64,000 nt of DNA from Halonotius roseus (GTDB taxonomy: Archaea > Halobacteriota > Halobacteria > Halobacteriales > Haloferacaceae), in assembly GCF_006861655.1 (NCBI RefSeq), contig NZ_SESI01000004.1, forward strand, positions 1 to 64,000, given 5' to 3'. Made by a program: the position numbers and the translations under genes. Within the stretch, counting starts at the first letter, position 1. The number at the start of each line of letters is the position of its first letter. Shown one piece after another: positions 24,990 to 32,987 of this stretch. The notes beneath the pieces are model-generated. The model saw only the letters and a program-made list of their open reading frames with translations, was not told the DNA's origin and did no database searches.

Positions 24990-25912
24990 TGGGTTGTCTC
25001 CGCTGGATCGGTCTGTTCGCTATCCGCCGTCTCACTGCTATCGTCGTCAGCATCATCATCGGGGCCGCGATCCGCCCACCCATCGTACAGGTAGGAACGC
25101 TCGTAGCCCGCGCCGGTCACGGCGTCGCCGATGATCACCATCGCCGAGGCGCGGTAGCCGGCCTCCTCGATCTTCTCGCCAATCGTGCCGATGGTGCCAA
25201 CGATCACGTCCTCGTCGGGCCAGGAGGCGTGGTAGACGACCGCGACCGGAATCTCGGGGTCGTGGCCGTCGTCGATGAGCCGATCCATCGTGTCGGCGAC
25301 GGCGTGGGTACCGAGGTAGATACAGGTCGTCACGTCGCCCATCTCGACGAATTCGCCGATGTGATCGTCCTCCTCGGTCAGCGTCTTGCCCTGCGGGCGG
25401 GTGAAGGCGACGTGGTTCGAGACCTCGTTGAGCGTGAGTTGGGTTCGGAGGGTCGCGCTCGCTGCGAAGGCTGAGGTGACGCCCGGGACGAAGTAGGTGG
25501 GGACGCCTTCGTGTTCGAGGGCGTCCATCTGTTCGAGCGCCGCGCCGTAGATCGCGGGATCGCCGCTGTGGAGCCGGACGACGTTGTCGCCGTCCTCGTG
25601 GGCGTCCCGCATGAGCGGGATCAGCTCTTCGAGATCCTTGCCGATGGATGAAACCGTCTCGGCGTGGTCGCAGTACTCCTCAAGGAGTTCGCTGTTGACC
25701 AGCGAGCCGGCGTGGACGACGAGGTCGGCCTCTTCCAGCAGTTCCTTGCCGGCGACGGTCAGCAGGCGTGGGTCGCCAGGGCCAGCACCGACGAAGGGGA
25801 TACCCTCCTGCTCGTCGCCAGCGTTGTGCTCGAAGATCCGGTCGTCGAGTTCGGCGCGTCGCTGCTCGCCTTGGGCGTCGATGGCGGATTGGGGGTCGGT
25901 TTCGTCGCTCAT
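24986..25912 (-). CDS. cbiF: Cobalt-precorrin-4 C11-methyltransferase CbiF
   Basis: The product is 308 residues. The methylase domain starts at IPFVGAGPGDPRLLTVAG, followed by VHAGSLVNSELLEEY, RLHSGDPAIYGAALEQMD, VPGVTSAFAASA and FTRPQGKTL, all typical of CbiF/CobM. Both ends are acidic tails, the C-terminal one ending in a stretch of D, S and E. It adds the C11 methyl group. Overlaps cbiL upstream and cbiG downstream (ATGA both). Confidence 0.94.
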   Translation of the reverse strand: MSDETDPQSAIDAQGEQRRAELDDRIFEHNAGDEQEGIPFVGAGPGDPRLLTVAGKELLEEADLVVHAGSLVNSELLEEYCDHAETVSSIGKDLEELIPLMRDAHEDGDNVVRLHSGDPAIYGAALEQMDALEHEGVPTYFVPGVTSAFAASATLRTQLTLNEVSNHVAFTRPQGKTLTEEDDHIGEFVEMGDVTTCIYLGTHAVADTMDRLIDDGHDPEIPVAVVYHASWPDEDVIVGTIGTIGEKIEEAGYRASAMVIIGDAVTGAGYERSYLYDGWADRGPDDDADDDSSETADSEQTDPAETTQ

Positions 25913-26637
25913 GCTTCCCCCTCCTCGCTGGCGTCGGTCGCCGACTCGTCGCTGGCGTCGAACTGCGCGGTCGCCGGTTCGATGTCCAGATCGCGTTTCA
26001 CCGCGTAGGCGAGGGTGTAGTAGTCGCGCTCGTCGATCTCGCTGGGCTCGTCGGTAATGACCGTCTCGCCTTGCTCCATGTAGAGCCGGCGGCCGTAGGT
26101 CACGTCGTAGCCGGCGTCGATGAGACCTTCGTGGGTCGCCGGCGCGTCGGTGACTTTGAAGAGGATCATCCGGTCGGGGCCGGTCGGCGCGTGGCCGTTG
26201 GCGGCCTCCCGCAGCGCGAGGCCCGCGCCGGCCTCGATTTCGACGTCCAGCGCGGTCGCAAACGCCGTCATCGCGCTGACGCCAGGCACGATCTCGACGT
26301 CCACATCGGGGTGGAACGCGTCAAGCGTCCGTCGCAGGTGCCCGAACGTCGAGTAGACGTTCGGGTCGCCGAGCGTGACGAAGGCGGCGTCGCCATCGCG
26401 GGCCTGCGGCGCGATCTCTGCGGCGGCCGTTTTCCACGCCGCCCGTAGCTTCTCCTCGTCGCGGGTCATCGGGAAGTCGAGATCGCCGATCTTCGACTCC
26501 TCGACGTGGTTCAGCGCGACCGTCCGCGAGAGGCGGCCTGGCGAATAGACCACGTCAACCGACTCCAGTACCTCCTTGCCGCGCACTGTCACCAGATCGG
26601 CCTGTCCGGGGCCGAGGCCGATACCGTAGAGCGTCAC
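25909..26637 (-). CDS. cbiL: Precorrin-2 C20-methyltransferase CbiL
   Basis: The product is 242 residues. Typical features are YGIGLGPGQADLVTVRG at the N terminus, VTLGDPNVYSTFGHLRR in the substrate loop and IVPGVSAMTAFATALDV. It methylates C20 of precorrin-2 or its cobalt form. The start is a GTG that overlaps the cbiT stop (GTGA). The C-terminal 20 residues are an acidic tail. Confidence 0.93.
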   Translation of the reverse strand: MTLYGIGLGPGQADLVTVRGKEVLESVDVVYSPGRLSRTVALNHVEESKIGDLDFPMTRDEEKLRAAWKTAAAEIAPQARDGDAAFVTLGDPNVYSTFGHLRRTLDAFHPDVDVEIVPGVSAMTAFATALDVEIEAGAGLALREAANGHAPTGPDRMILFKVTDAPATHEGLIDAGYDVTYGRRLYMEQGETVITDEPSEIDERDYYTLAYAVKRDLDIEPATAQFDASDESATDASEEGEA

Positions 26638-27242
26638 TGTGTCGCCTCCGCTCGTTCGCCGTCGTCAGCGTCGCTGTCGCCGTCGCCCTCGTCGTCGCTT
26701 GCACTGCCGACCAGCATGTAGACCGGGTTGTCGGAATTGAAGCTCGTCGCGCCGGCGAGTTCGTAGCCGTGGCTGACCTGGAACTGGACGACTTCCTCCA
26801 AGATGTCGCGCTCGCGGAACGCTTCGGTCGCGCGGCCGGCGACCTCCAGCCGTGAGACGTTCATCACGATCCGGTCGATTTCGGTGTCGACGGCGTGGTC
26901 GAGCACGGCTTCGAAGTTCCGGCTGCCGCCGAGAAAGAGGGCGTCGGCGTCGTCGGGCAGCCCCTCGGGTGCTTCGGCGTTCCGCAACTCGACGTCGGCG
27001 GTGACCGTCTCCTCGTTGGCCGCGAGGTTTTGCTCGGTCACGTCTAGGCGGTCGGCCTTGCGTTCGAGGGCGGTCACGCGGCCGGCCCGTCGGGCGGCCT
27101 CGATGGTGACCGCGCCGGTACAGGAGCCGACCTCCGCGAAGAGGTCGTCCGGGCCGAGGTCGAGTTTGCCGAGCAGCACCGACCGTACTTCCGACTTGGT
27201 CGGCCCCGCTTTGGCGTCGTGTGGCAGTGCGATGGGCATCAT
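26634..27242 (-). CDS. cbiT: Cobalt-precorrin-6B C15-methyltransferase (decarboxylating) CbiT
   Basis: The product is 202 residues. The SAM-binding motif FAEVGSCTGAVTIEAAR replaces the usual GxGxG with GSCTG, as is common in CbiT, and is followed by LERKADRLDVTEQNL and ALFLGGSRNFEAVLD. The N terminus MPIALPHDAKAGPTKSEVR carries the family GPTK element. It is the first gene of the operon. A TATA box 25 nt upstream of ATG 27242 indicates a leaderless mRNA; a second ATG follows directly at 27239. Confidence 0.93.
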   Translation of the reverse strand: MMPIALPHDAKAGPTKSEVRSVLLGKLDLGPDDLFAEVGSCTGAVTIEAARRAGRVTALERKADRLDVTEQNLAANEETVTADVELRNAEAPEGLPDDADALFLGGSRNFEAVLDHAVDTEIDRIVMNVSRLEVAGRATEAFRERDILEEVVQFQVSHGYELAGATSFNSDNPVYMLVGSASDDEGDGDSDADDGERAEATQ

Positions 27243-27261
27243 CACGTCTCTCAAACCGGAT

Positions 27262-27270
27262 CGATAAAAC
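27262..27270 (-). promoter_or_regulatory. TATA box of the cbiT-cbiX operon
   Basis: The minus strand reads GTTTTATCG, centred about 25 nt before the ATG of cbiT. It is the only promoter seen for the nine-gene operon. Confidence 0.6.
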
Positions 27271-27365
27271 AATTTTGCTTGGGGTAGCGAAAGTTCGCTT
27301 GTATACGATATCGAAGTCAAATTAATCAGCACAAGATTGATTCCAGAGTGTAAGAATGTTCGAGT

Positions 27366-27596
27366 ATGGGAACAGCAGGAGATGTAATAGACGGATTACT
27401 GGCTAAACAATTCACAAGTCTACTTATCGCATTCCTTATTCCTGCTCTATTAGGTCTATTACTGACGACTCTACCGTTAGGCCCCGAATTGATTGTAATG
27501 ATACCAGCGATACTTGGGATAAGTATCGCATGGACTCTTGGAGCATCATACGGAAAACGGAAAGTGTATCGTAATGTTGCGAAAAATAGAGATTAA
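27366..27596 (+). CDS. Small two-helix membrane protein in AT-rich patch
   Basis: The product is 76 residues with two hydrophobic helices (SLLIAFLIPALLGLLLTTL and LIVMIPAILGISIAWTLGA) and a basic tail KRKVYRNVAKNRD. Codon use is AT-rich, unlike the B12 genes around it, suggesting arrival by transfer. Its stop overlaps the stop of the convergent minus-strand frame. Function unknown. Confidence 0.55.
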   Translation: MGTAGDVIDGLLAKQFTSLLIAFLIPALLGLLLTTLPLGPELIVMIPAILGISIAWTLGASYGKRKVYRNVAKNRD

Positions 27597-27892
27597 TTCA
27601 TACGAACAGTGTTTGGCAGTTTTCTATATCTCAAAATCTTATACTTTCTATAGATACTGCACCACCAACGACCACCAAAACGATTCTTTATCATCCAAAT
27701 GCTAATATAGAGAAGTAGGACGGTTTCTTTCAGATATGGGATACTGCGGAACTGGCCTGGGTAAAGAGCAACCACCAAGACGAACAACCCCAGCAGTTCA
27801 GATGTCGATTCTAGAAACAGTTTTCTAGCCCTTTGAATTTCTTCGTGTGGTGGATTTTCGACTGGATCACGAATCATTGTAATTGAAAACAT
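27593..27892 (-). CDS. Small membrane protein in AT-rich patch
   Basis: The product is 99 residues from the ATG at 27892 (a GTG at 27901 is also in frame). A short charged N terminus precedes hydrophobic stretches LLGLFVLVVALY and ETVLLLYISIWMI, followed by a basic, aromatic tail (KNRFGGRWWC, RKYKILRYRK). Base composition is AT-rich and the charge pattern is basic, unlike the host proteome. It is convergent with the other small membrane protein. No family recognised; it may be a phage or plasmid relic. Confidence 0.45.
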   Translation of the reverse strand: MFSITMIRDPVENPPHEEIQRARKLFLESTSELLGLFVLVVALYPGQFRSIPYLKETVLLLYISIWMIKNRFGGRWWCSIYRKYKILRYRKLPNTVRMN

Positions 27893-27989
27893 AGGATTCA
27901 CAGTGAAAAATTGATTGCCAAATCTATCCCAGAGCGTAATTCAATACCACTGTAGCTTATTACGAGACAATCCCTTCTTTGCGATAGCT

Positions 27990-28079
27990 ATGAATGACGA
28001 GGCACAGCGGCAAATAGACAAAGATATCGAGGAAAACGCCGAACTGTACGAAGCCCTCGCTGACGAGAGCGACGAATAG
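27990..28079 (+). CDS. 29-residue acidic ORF, possible antitoxin remnant
   Basis: The frame encodes MNDEAQRQIDKDIEENAELY followed by a short acidic end. It is highly charged and helical, in line with haloarchaeal coding style, but too short to classify. It may be the end of a decayed antitoxin or a stand-alone microprotein. It lies at the right edge of the AT-rich patch. Confidence 0.35.
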   Translation: MNDEAQRQIDKDIEENAELYEALADESDE

Positions 28080-28128
28080 CCGCCTTACTCCGTATACTTT
28101 TGTTCAGTACGTCGTTGAAATACGCTCG

Positions 28129-28215
28129 TCAGAACTCGAATAGTTCGTGGCGCGTCGCCCAGGTCGTGTCCTTGTAGTCGATGAGAATGTTCGAATCGAC
28201 GACGGCGACCGCGAT
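28129..28215 (-). pseudogene. PIN-domain toxin (vapC) remnant
   Basis: The 28 codons read IAVAVVDSNILIDYKDTTWA and then RHELFEF before a stop. VVDSNILIDY is the first acidic motif of a PIN nuclease. Almost the whole domain after it is missing. The expected start codon is absent: the sequence TGAATCGCG stands where TGATG would couple it to the preceding frame. This is a deleted VapC. Confidence 0.6.
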
Positions 28216-28335
28216 TCAGGCGTCTTCCGCGAATGTCGGATCGTCCTCGTTGCCGGCGAGATCGTGCGAATAGAGGCTATCGCCACCCATCGGGGCTTTC
28301 AGATCATCGTCGTCGAAGGCCTCGTCGGCTGCCAT
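28216..28335 (-). CDS. Small acidic ORF, probable antitoxin of the broken TA pair
   Basis: The 39-residue product begins MAADEAFDDDDLKAPMGGDS and ends NEDDPTFAEDA. It lies directly before the PIN remnant and would have been co-transcribed with it. No DNA-binding motif is visible. It could be an antitoxin left without its toxin. Confidence 0.4.
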   Translation of the reverse strand: MAADEAFDDDDLKAPMGGDSLYSHDLAGNEDDPTFAEDA

Positions 28336-28427
28336 ACGCCGAAATAGCGGCTCACGCAAAATACATGTTGCGCCACATGTTCACGTGTGCTCACACTCGA
28401 ATACTGAGCAGCCGACGGATCGGTAAC

Positions 28428-28435
28428 ACATATAT
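28428..28435 (+). promoter_or_regulatory. TATA box for TFS paralogue
   Basis: The sequence ACATATAT is centred about 30 nt before the ATG at 28462. Confidence 0.5.
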
Positions 28436-28461
28436 CCGACACTCGTGTATTTCGACGGTGT

Positions 28462-28779
28462 ATGCAATTCTGTGATGAGTGTGGCTCGCTGATGCACACG
28501 GCGGGCGACACCTGGGTCTGTCGCTCCTGTGAGAACGAGGAGCCACGAGACGCCGACGCCGAAGCGGCGATGACGACCCAGGACGGACAGGTCGACGACG
28601 AGGCACCCGCCGTCGCCGACGCGACCAAAGACGCTAGCGAGACGGTCGAAGAGTCCTGTCCGGCCGAGGATTGCGACAGCGACCGGGCCACTTCCGAGAT
28701 GATGCCAAAGCCGGGCGGCTCCTACGAGGTTCGGCTGTTCACCTGTGTCGAGTGCGGCCACAAGTGGCGCGCATCCTGA
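28462..28779 (+). CDS. TFS-like zinc-ribbon protein (RPB9/TFIIS type) lacking the catalytic loop
   Basis: The product is 105 residues. An N-terminal zinc ribbon uses C4, C7, C20 and C23 (MQFCDECGS, WVCRSC). An acidic linker follows. The C-terminal ribbon uses C66, C71, C95 and C98 (CPAEDC, CVECGHKW). True TFS carries an acidic D-E pair in the hairpin before the last cysteine pair; here that position reads KPGGSYEVRL. It may bind RNA polymerase without stimulating RNA cleavage. It is single and divergent from the TA remnant. Confidence 0.85.
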   Translation: MQFCDECGSLMHTAGDTWVCRSCENEEPRDADAEAAMTTQDGQVDDEAPAVADATKDASETVEESCPAEDCDSDRATSEMMPKPGGSYEVRLFTCVECGHKWRAS

Positions 28780-28824
28780 CGGCGCATCTGTTTGCTGTCA
28801 CCAGCAACGACTCGAACCCTGAAC

Positions 28825-29415
28825 TCACGCACCGACATCCGCCGCTGATTCCTCGACTTCACCATCCGAATCGACTTCCTGCACCCATTTCTTCTCCACA
28901 TCGCGGTTGGCGACGACGATCAGGTCGCCGTCGTCGCCGCGAATGCGGGTTTTCCGCAGGTCGATCCCGGTGACCGTCCCCGTCACCGAGGCCGTCGTCA
29001 CGCGGTCGCCCTCGTTGAAATCGGCGTCCTGGAGCAGATAGACGCCGGCCACCGTGTCGGCGAGCATCTCCTTGAGCGCGAAGGCGACACCCAAGGCGAC
29101 GAACCCAGTCGCTGTCCCGAGGCTCGCAGCCACGTCGCCCATCCCGACGATCTTCAGCAGCGTCAGCCCCGCGCCGAACCACAGCAGGAGACTCGCCATC
29201 GTCACCCCGAGATCGACGATGAGCTGCTCCTCGTCGGCGTACAGTCGCCCCAACGCCGACCGGAGGACTGCCTTGATGAAACGAATGAGGAGGTACACCA
29301 GTACCAGAAAGACCGTTCCCGACAGCAATCGCGGGAAGACGGCGATGATGTCGCGGACGAATTCGGCGGTGACGCTGCTGACGACGTTCGCTTGCGAGGG
29401 AAGTTGGAGGAGCAC
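28825..29415 (-). CDS. Small MscS-domain membrane protein
   Basis: The product is 196 residues with three hydrophobic helices, the last resembling the MscS pore helix (GTATGFVALGVAFALKEMLAD). A compact beta domain follows (DADFNEGDRVTTASVTGTV). It is half the size of the MscS at 15517-16713 and lacks the C-terminal alpha/beta domain. A short osmotic channel is the likely role. It is downstream of cbiA on the same strand, 62 bases away. Confidence 0.82.
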   Translation of the reverse strand: MLLQLPSQANVVSSVTAEFVRDIIAVFPRLLSGTVFLVLVYLLIRFIKAVLRSALGRLYADEEQLIVDLGVTMASLLLWFGAGLTLLKIVGMGDVAASLGTATGFVALGVAFALKEMLADTVAGVYLLQDADFNEGDRVTTASVTGTVTGIDLRKTRIRGDDGDLIVVANRDVEKKWVQEVDSDGEVEESAADVGA

Positions 29416-29477
29416 AGGTAGCCATTCGCCGCCAGCAATAAGAGTATTCGGCAGCCAGCGAACCCGAAAGGAGCAGG

Positions 29478-30788
29478 CTATCGACGCCCAGCCAGCGACT
29501 CGATGAAACGGTCGAATGCACCGCTCTCGGCGTGGACGTGGGCGTACGTCCCGAGTGAGTCGTAGGCCAGCAGGCCGTCGTGCTCGCCGTCGATACCGTC
29601 GCCGCGCCGAACGTCGAAAGCAAAGCGGGCGTCGTTGTCGACGCTGGCCTCCGAGTAGTGAAACTCGTGGCCGCGAAGTGTCGCGCCGCGGTCAGCCGTC
29701 AGCGTCCCCGTCGTCGCGTCGAGTTCGACGTGATCGAGTGCCTGATACCGGTCGCGCATGGTCACGTCGGCCGGGAGAATCCCGGCCATCGCGTGGCTCT
29801 CGCCATCGGTCGTCGTTAGCGACTGGCTCATCGACATCAGGCCGCCGCACTCGCCGAAGATCGGCAGGCCCTCGCTGGCGCGGTCGGCGAGGTCGTCAAG
29901 CGTCGATGACGACGCCAGTTCCGCCGCATGGAGTTCGGGGTAGCCGCCTGGCAGATAGACGCCGTCGCAGTCGGGCACCGGGTCGCCGGCGACCGGCGAG
30001 AACGTCCGGACGGTCGCCCGCTCGCGGAGTCGTTCGATGGTCGCCGGATACTGGAAACAGAAGGCGGCGTCGCTGGCGACCGCGACGGTCGCGTCCGTCG
30101 GCTCGGCTGCGGCCGGTTCGGCGTCGATAGTGGGTTCGCGCGCCACATCGACCAATCGCTCGGTTTCAAGATGGTCGGCCGCCTCGTCGAGTGCATCGTG
30201 CGGCAGCGCGGCTTCATCGCCCATTTCCAGACCGAGGTGGCGATCCGGGATTTCGAGATCGCCGGACGGTGGAATCCGCCCGAAGTAATCGAGTTCGTCG
30301 GGCAGCGCGTCTCGGATGCCCTGTTCATGGCGACCGCCGTGGGCGCGCTGGGCGACCACGCCAGCAACATCGATCTCGCGGTCGATAGTCGCCGCATACT
30401 CCCGGAAGCCGTAGGCCGCGGCGGCGACGCTCTCCATGCCGGCCTTGGCGTCGACGACGAGTACGACCGGCAGATCGAGGGCTTCGGCGACCATCGCAGT
30501 ACTTGAGCCGTCGCCGTCGTAGAGCCCCATCACGCCCTCGACGACACAGATATCGCCCTCGCCGCGCGCGTAGTTGCGAGCGAGGCCAGCCTCGCCTTCG
30601 AGCCACAGGTCGAGTGTGCGAGAGGGGCGGCCCGCAATCGCCTGGTGGTGGCTCGGGTCGATGAAGTCCGGGCCGGCTTTCGCCGGCTGTACGGAGTAGC
30701 CCGCGGCGTCGAGTGCGCGAATGATGGCGAGTGTAGCGACCGTCTTGCCGACACCGGAACTCACGCCGCCAAGGACGAAGCCGTTCAT
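29478..30788 (-). CDS. cbiA: Cobyrinate a,c-diamide synthase CbiA/CobB
   Basis: The product is 436 residues. The N-terminal dethiobiotin-synthetase-like ATPase has GGVSSGVGKTVATLAIIRAL and VEGVMGLYDG. The C-terminal glutaminase-like domain has YLPGGYPELHAAEL and the nucleophile motif FGECGGLM, with GHEFHYSE nearby. It amidates the a and c side chains of the corrin ring using glutamine and ATP. It follows vapC by 22 bases and is the last gene of the cobN operon. Confidence 0.95.
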   Translation of the reverse strand: MNGFVLGGVSSGVGKTVATLAIIRALDAAGYSVQPAKAGPDFIDPSHHQAIAGRPSRTLDLWLEGEAGLARNYARGEGDICVVEGVMGLYDGDGSSTAMVAEALDLPVVLVVDAKAGMESVAAAAYGFREYAATIDREIDVAGVVAQRAHGGRHEQGIRDALPDELDYFGRIPPSGDLEIPDRHLGLEMGDEAALPHDALDEAADHLETERLVDVAREPTIDAEPAAAEPTDATVAVASDAAFCFQYPATIERLRERATVRTFSPVAGDPVPDCDGVYLPGGYPELHAAELASSSTLDDLADRASEGLPIFGECGGLMSMSQSLTTTDGESHAMAGILPADVTMRDRYQALDHVELDATTGTLTADRGATLRGHEFHYSEASVDNDARFAFDVRRGDGIDGEHDGLLAYDSLGTYAHVHAESGAFDRFIESLAGRR

Positions 30789-30810
30789 TGGATGTGAATT
30801 GGTCGCATTG

Positions 30811-31209
30811 TTATGCTCGATAGTCGTCGACAGCGAGGACTTCTCTCGCTGCTGCGTGGGTGAGATCGTTGTCCCGAGAGACGAGGGTTGCGTTCAGTTC
30901 GTCGGCGACGGCCGCAACGAGCCCGTCAATCGCAGTCAACTCTGGGCCTTCGGGGCCGATCTCGTCGCCGAGTTCCGCCGCGCGAACGGCTGTCGACTCG
31001 TCCGTCTCGATGACATCGGCCCACGAGAGTTCGGCGCGTGCAGCATCGATGTCAGTGGACGCGTTACTGTGGACTGTCCCGAGCAGGTACTCGGTGTAGA
31101 CCGGTGCCGGGATGCAGAACTGCTCGTCGGAATGATCAAGGAGGTATTTCGCAGCCGCATCCACTTCATTACCGTAGTCGATCAGAAACGTGGCATCGAG
31201 CACCTTCAT
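30811..31209 (-). CDS. vapC: VapC-type PIN domain toxin
   Basis: The product is 132 residues. Acidic PIN residues are visible in MKVLDATFLIDY (D5), VYTEYLLG (E), ELTAIDGLVAAVA (D) and LVSRDNDL (D). It would cleave RNA when free of its antitoxin. It overlaps vapB (ATGA) and lies inside the cobalamin operon, between cbiE and cbiA. All four acidic positions are intact, so it looks active. Confidence 0.88.
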   Translation of the reverse strand: MKVLDATFLIDYGNEVDAAAKYLLDHSDEQFCIPAPVYTEYLLGTVHSNASTDIDAARAELSWADVIETDESTAVRAAELGDEIGPEGPELTAIDGLVAAVADELNATLVSRDNDLTHAAAREVLAVDDYRA

Positions 31210-31457
31210 TCGTCGCTTCGGCTCTCGGCCATCGCTGCGATGCGATTGTTGGATTTTTCTTGACCCTGTTCGTGAACGGCCCGTATCGCCTCGGCACGAT
31301 CCGTGCCGGCGAATGCTCCGAAGCCAGCGAGCAGGTCACGGTCGTCGTCCAGCAACCGCTCAACCACATCGTTGAACGATTCATCCTCACGCCGTCGAGC
31401 GTTGAGTTCCCGCTTTACCGCCTCGCTCACGCGGATCTGTTTGTTGGCCGTACCCAT
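31206..31457 (-). CDS. vapB: VapB-type antitoxin
   Basis: The product is 83 residues. The N-terminal half is a ribbon-helix-helix DNA-binding element (KQIRVSEAVKRELNARRRED followed by SFNDVVERLL). The C-terminal half is a charged tail that would wrap the toxin. It starts 28 bases after the cbiE stop on the same strand, so read-through from the corrin genes is expected. RHH antitoxins often repress their own promoter. Confidence 0.85.
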   Translation of the reverse strand: MGTANKQIRVSEAVKRELNARRREDESFNDVVERLLDDDRDLLAGFGAFAGTDRAEAIRAVHEQGQEKSNNRIAAMAESRSDE

Positions 31458-31485
31458 CGTATGTCAACGTAGTCGTTGACGCCGC

Positions 31486-32262
31486 TTAGTCGTTTGGTCG
31501 TCCAACCGGTCGCCGAACCGCCAGCACCGACAGATCCGAAAACGGCGTCGAGTCTGCGCCTGACCCGCCGGCGTGATCTGCGAGCTCACTAAGCGAAAAC
31601 CGGCTGATCGACTCATCGTCATGGGTGAGCTTTTCGAGCACCAACGCGTCCAGCGTGGGGTCAGCACCCGCTTCGAGCAGGTGGGCTGCGATGTCACCGG
31701 GCATCCAGTCGAACGGCCGAGGCAGAACGAGCAGGTGTCGGTCGCCGACGGCGTCGGTCAGCCGCTGGAGGTCGTCGCTGATGTCGCCGCTCTTGTGCAG
31801 TGTGACGAACTCGGTGTCCTCCATCGGCGTGCGGGCGCGACTCGCCGCGATCTGCAGCGACGAGATGCCGGGAATCACGCGAACCGGCCGGTCGACCACG
31901 TCCTCTACTTTGCCGACGAACTGGTAGCCGGAGTGGTTGGGATCGCCCATCAGCACGGCCGTCCCGCGCTCGCCGCTGGCAACGCGGTCGGCGAACGTCG
32001 TCAGGGCCTCGCGTTCGTCCTTGTACCCGCAGGTCAGCAGGTCGGCGTCGGTCTCCTCGGCGATGAACTCGACGACCGTTTCGAAGCCGACGACGACATC
32101 CGCGGCTTCGATAGCCTGTCGCCCGCGCGGCGTGAGGTAATCGAGATTTCCAGGGCCGATTCCGACCGCGTGAACGGGCTCGATATCGCCGTCAAGTGTT
32201 TCGGGCGCGGCTGCTGCAACGGTCGCTGGGTCGGGCCCCGAATCGAGGTCGTACTCGCTCAC
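31486..32262 (-). CDS. cbiE: Cobalt-precorrin-7 C5-methyltransferase CbiE
   Basis: The product is 258 residues. The methylase domain starts at HAVGIGPGNLDYLTPRGRQA and shows VLMGDPNHSGYQFVG, RVIPGISSLQIAASRA and LVLPRPFDWMPGDIA. It methylates C5, and C15 is handled by the separate CbiT, the split arrangement of archaea. Start is a GTG overlapping the cbiC stop (GTGA). Confidence 0.92.
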   Translation of the reverse strand: MSEYDLDSGPDPATVAAAAPETLDGDIEPVHAVGIGPGNLDYLTPRGRQAIEAADVVVGFETVVEFIAEETDADLLTCGYKDEREALTTFADRVASGERGTAVLMGDPNHSGYQFVGKVEDVVDRPVRVIPGISSLQIAASRARTPMEDTEFVTLHKSGDISDDLQRLTDAVGDRHLLVLPRPFDWMPGDIAAHLLEAGADPTLDALVLEKLTHDDESISRFSLSELADHAGGSGADSTPFSDLSVLAVRRPVGRPND

Positions 32263-32987
32263 GACTCCGACTCCAGGTCGAGGTCGCCGTCGCGTACGTC
32301 GCTGGCGACGTGTATCAGTTCGTTCGTCAGCGCGGCCGCCAGGCCGCTGCCGCCACGGCGGCCGACGTTCGTGATCGCCGGCACGTCGTACTCGGCGGCG
32401 ACCTCCCGTATTCGTTCGCGGCTCTCGACGGCCTTCACGAAGCCGACCGGCGTGGCGACGACGACGGCGGGCCGGGTGCCGTTTTCGATGCAGTCAGCGA
32501 GCGCGAAGGCGGCGGTCGGCGCGTTGCCGACGACGGCGATGGCGTCCTCGTAGACGCCCTGTTTGTCGAGTTCGAGTACCGAGGCTGCGGTGCGGGTCAT
32601 CCCCGTCTCCTTGGCGAGTTCCGCGCCGTTGCCGATGGCCTTCCGCTTCTCGCAGTTGTGCCCGCGGCCGGTCACGCCGGCTTTCGACATGGTGATGTCG
32701 GTGACGATGGTCGCCTCGCGGTTGACGGCCCGCGCGCCGGCGCGGATCGGCGCGGCGTCGTCCGCGTTGCCGTCGCTGTCAGTGCCGGTGAACCGCAGCA
32801 GGTGCTGGAACTCGATATCACCCATCGAGTGGACGGCCTTCTGGCGGAACCGATCAGCCAGCGTCTCGTCGGGGACGAACTGCCGGACGATATCCATGCT
32901 CGTCTCGGCGATATCCATCGCCTCCTGCGTGGTCGCGCCGAGGTCGGCGTACTCCTCGTCGACATCGGCTGTGTTGGATTCAGTCAT
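32259..32987 (-). CDS. cbiC: Precorrin-8X methylmutase CbiC
   Basis: The product is 242 residues. Family motifs are IVTDITMSKAGVTGRGHNCEKRK, shown here as the part IVTDITMSKAG, the conserved VVGNAPTAAFALAD and VVATPVGFVKAVESRE. It moves the C11 methyl to C12 to give hydrogenobyrinate or cobyrinate. ATG at 32987 is used; the upstream in-frame stretch is basic and belongs to the cobN 3' end. It overlaps cobN by eight bases. Confidence 0.93.
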   Translation of the reverse strand: MTESNTADVDEEYADLGATTQEAMDIAETSMDIVRQFVPDETLADRFRQKAVHSMGDIEFQHLLRFTGTDSDGNADDAAPIRAGARAVNREATIVTDITMSKAGVTGRGHNCEKRKAIGNGAELAKETGMTRTAASVLELDKQGVYEDAIAVVGNAPTAAFALADCIENGTRPAVVVATPVGFVKAVESRERIREVAAEYDVPAITNVGRRGGSGLAAALTNELIHVASDVRDGDLDLESES

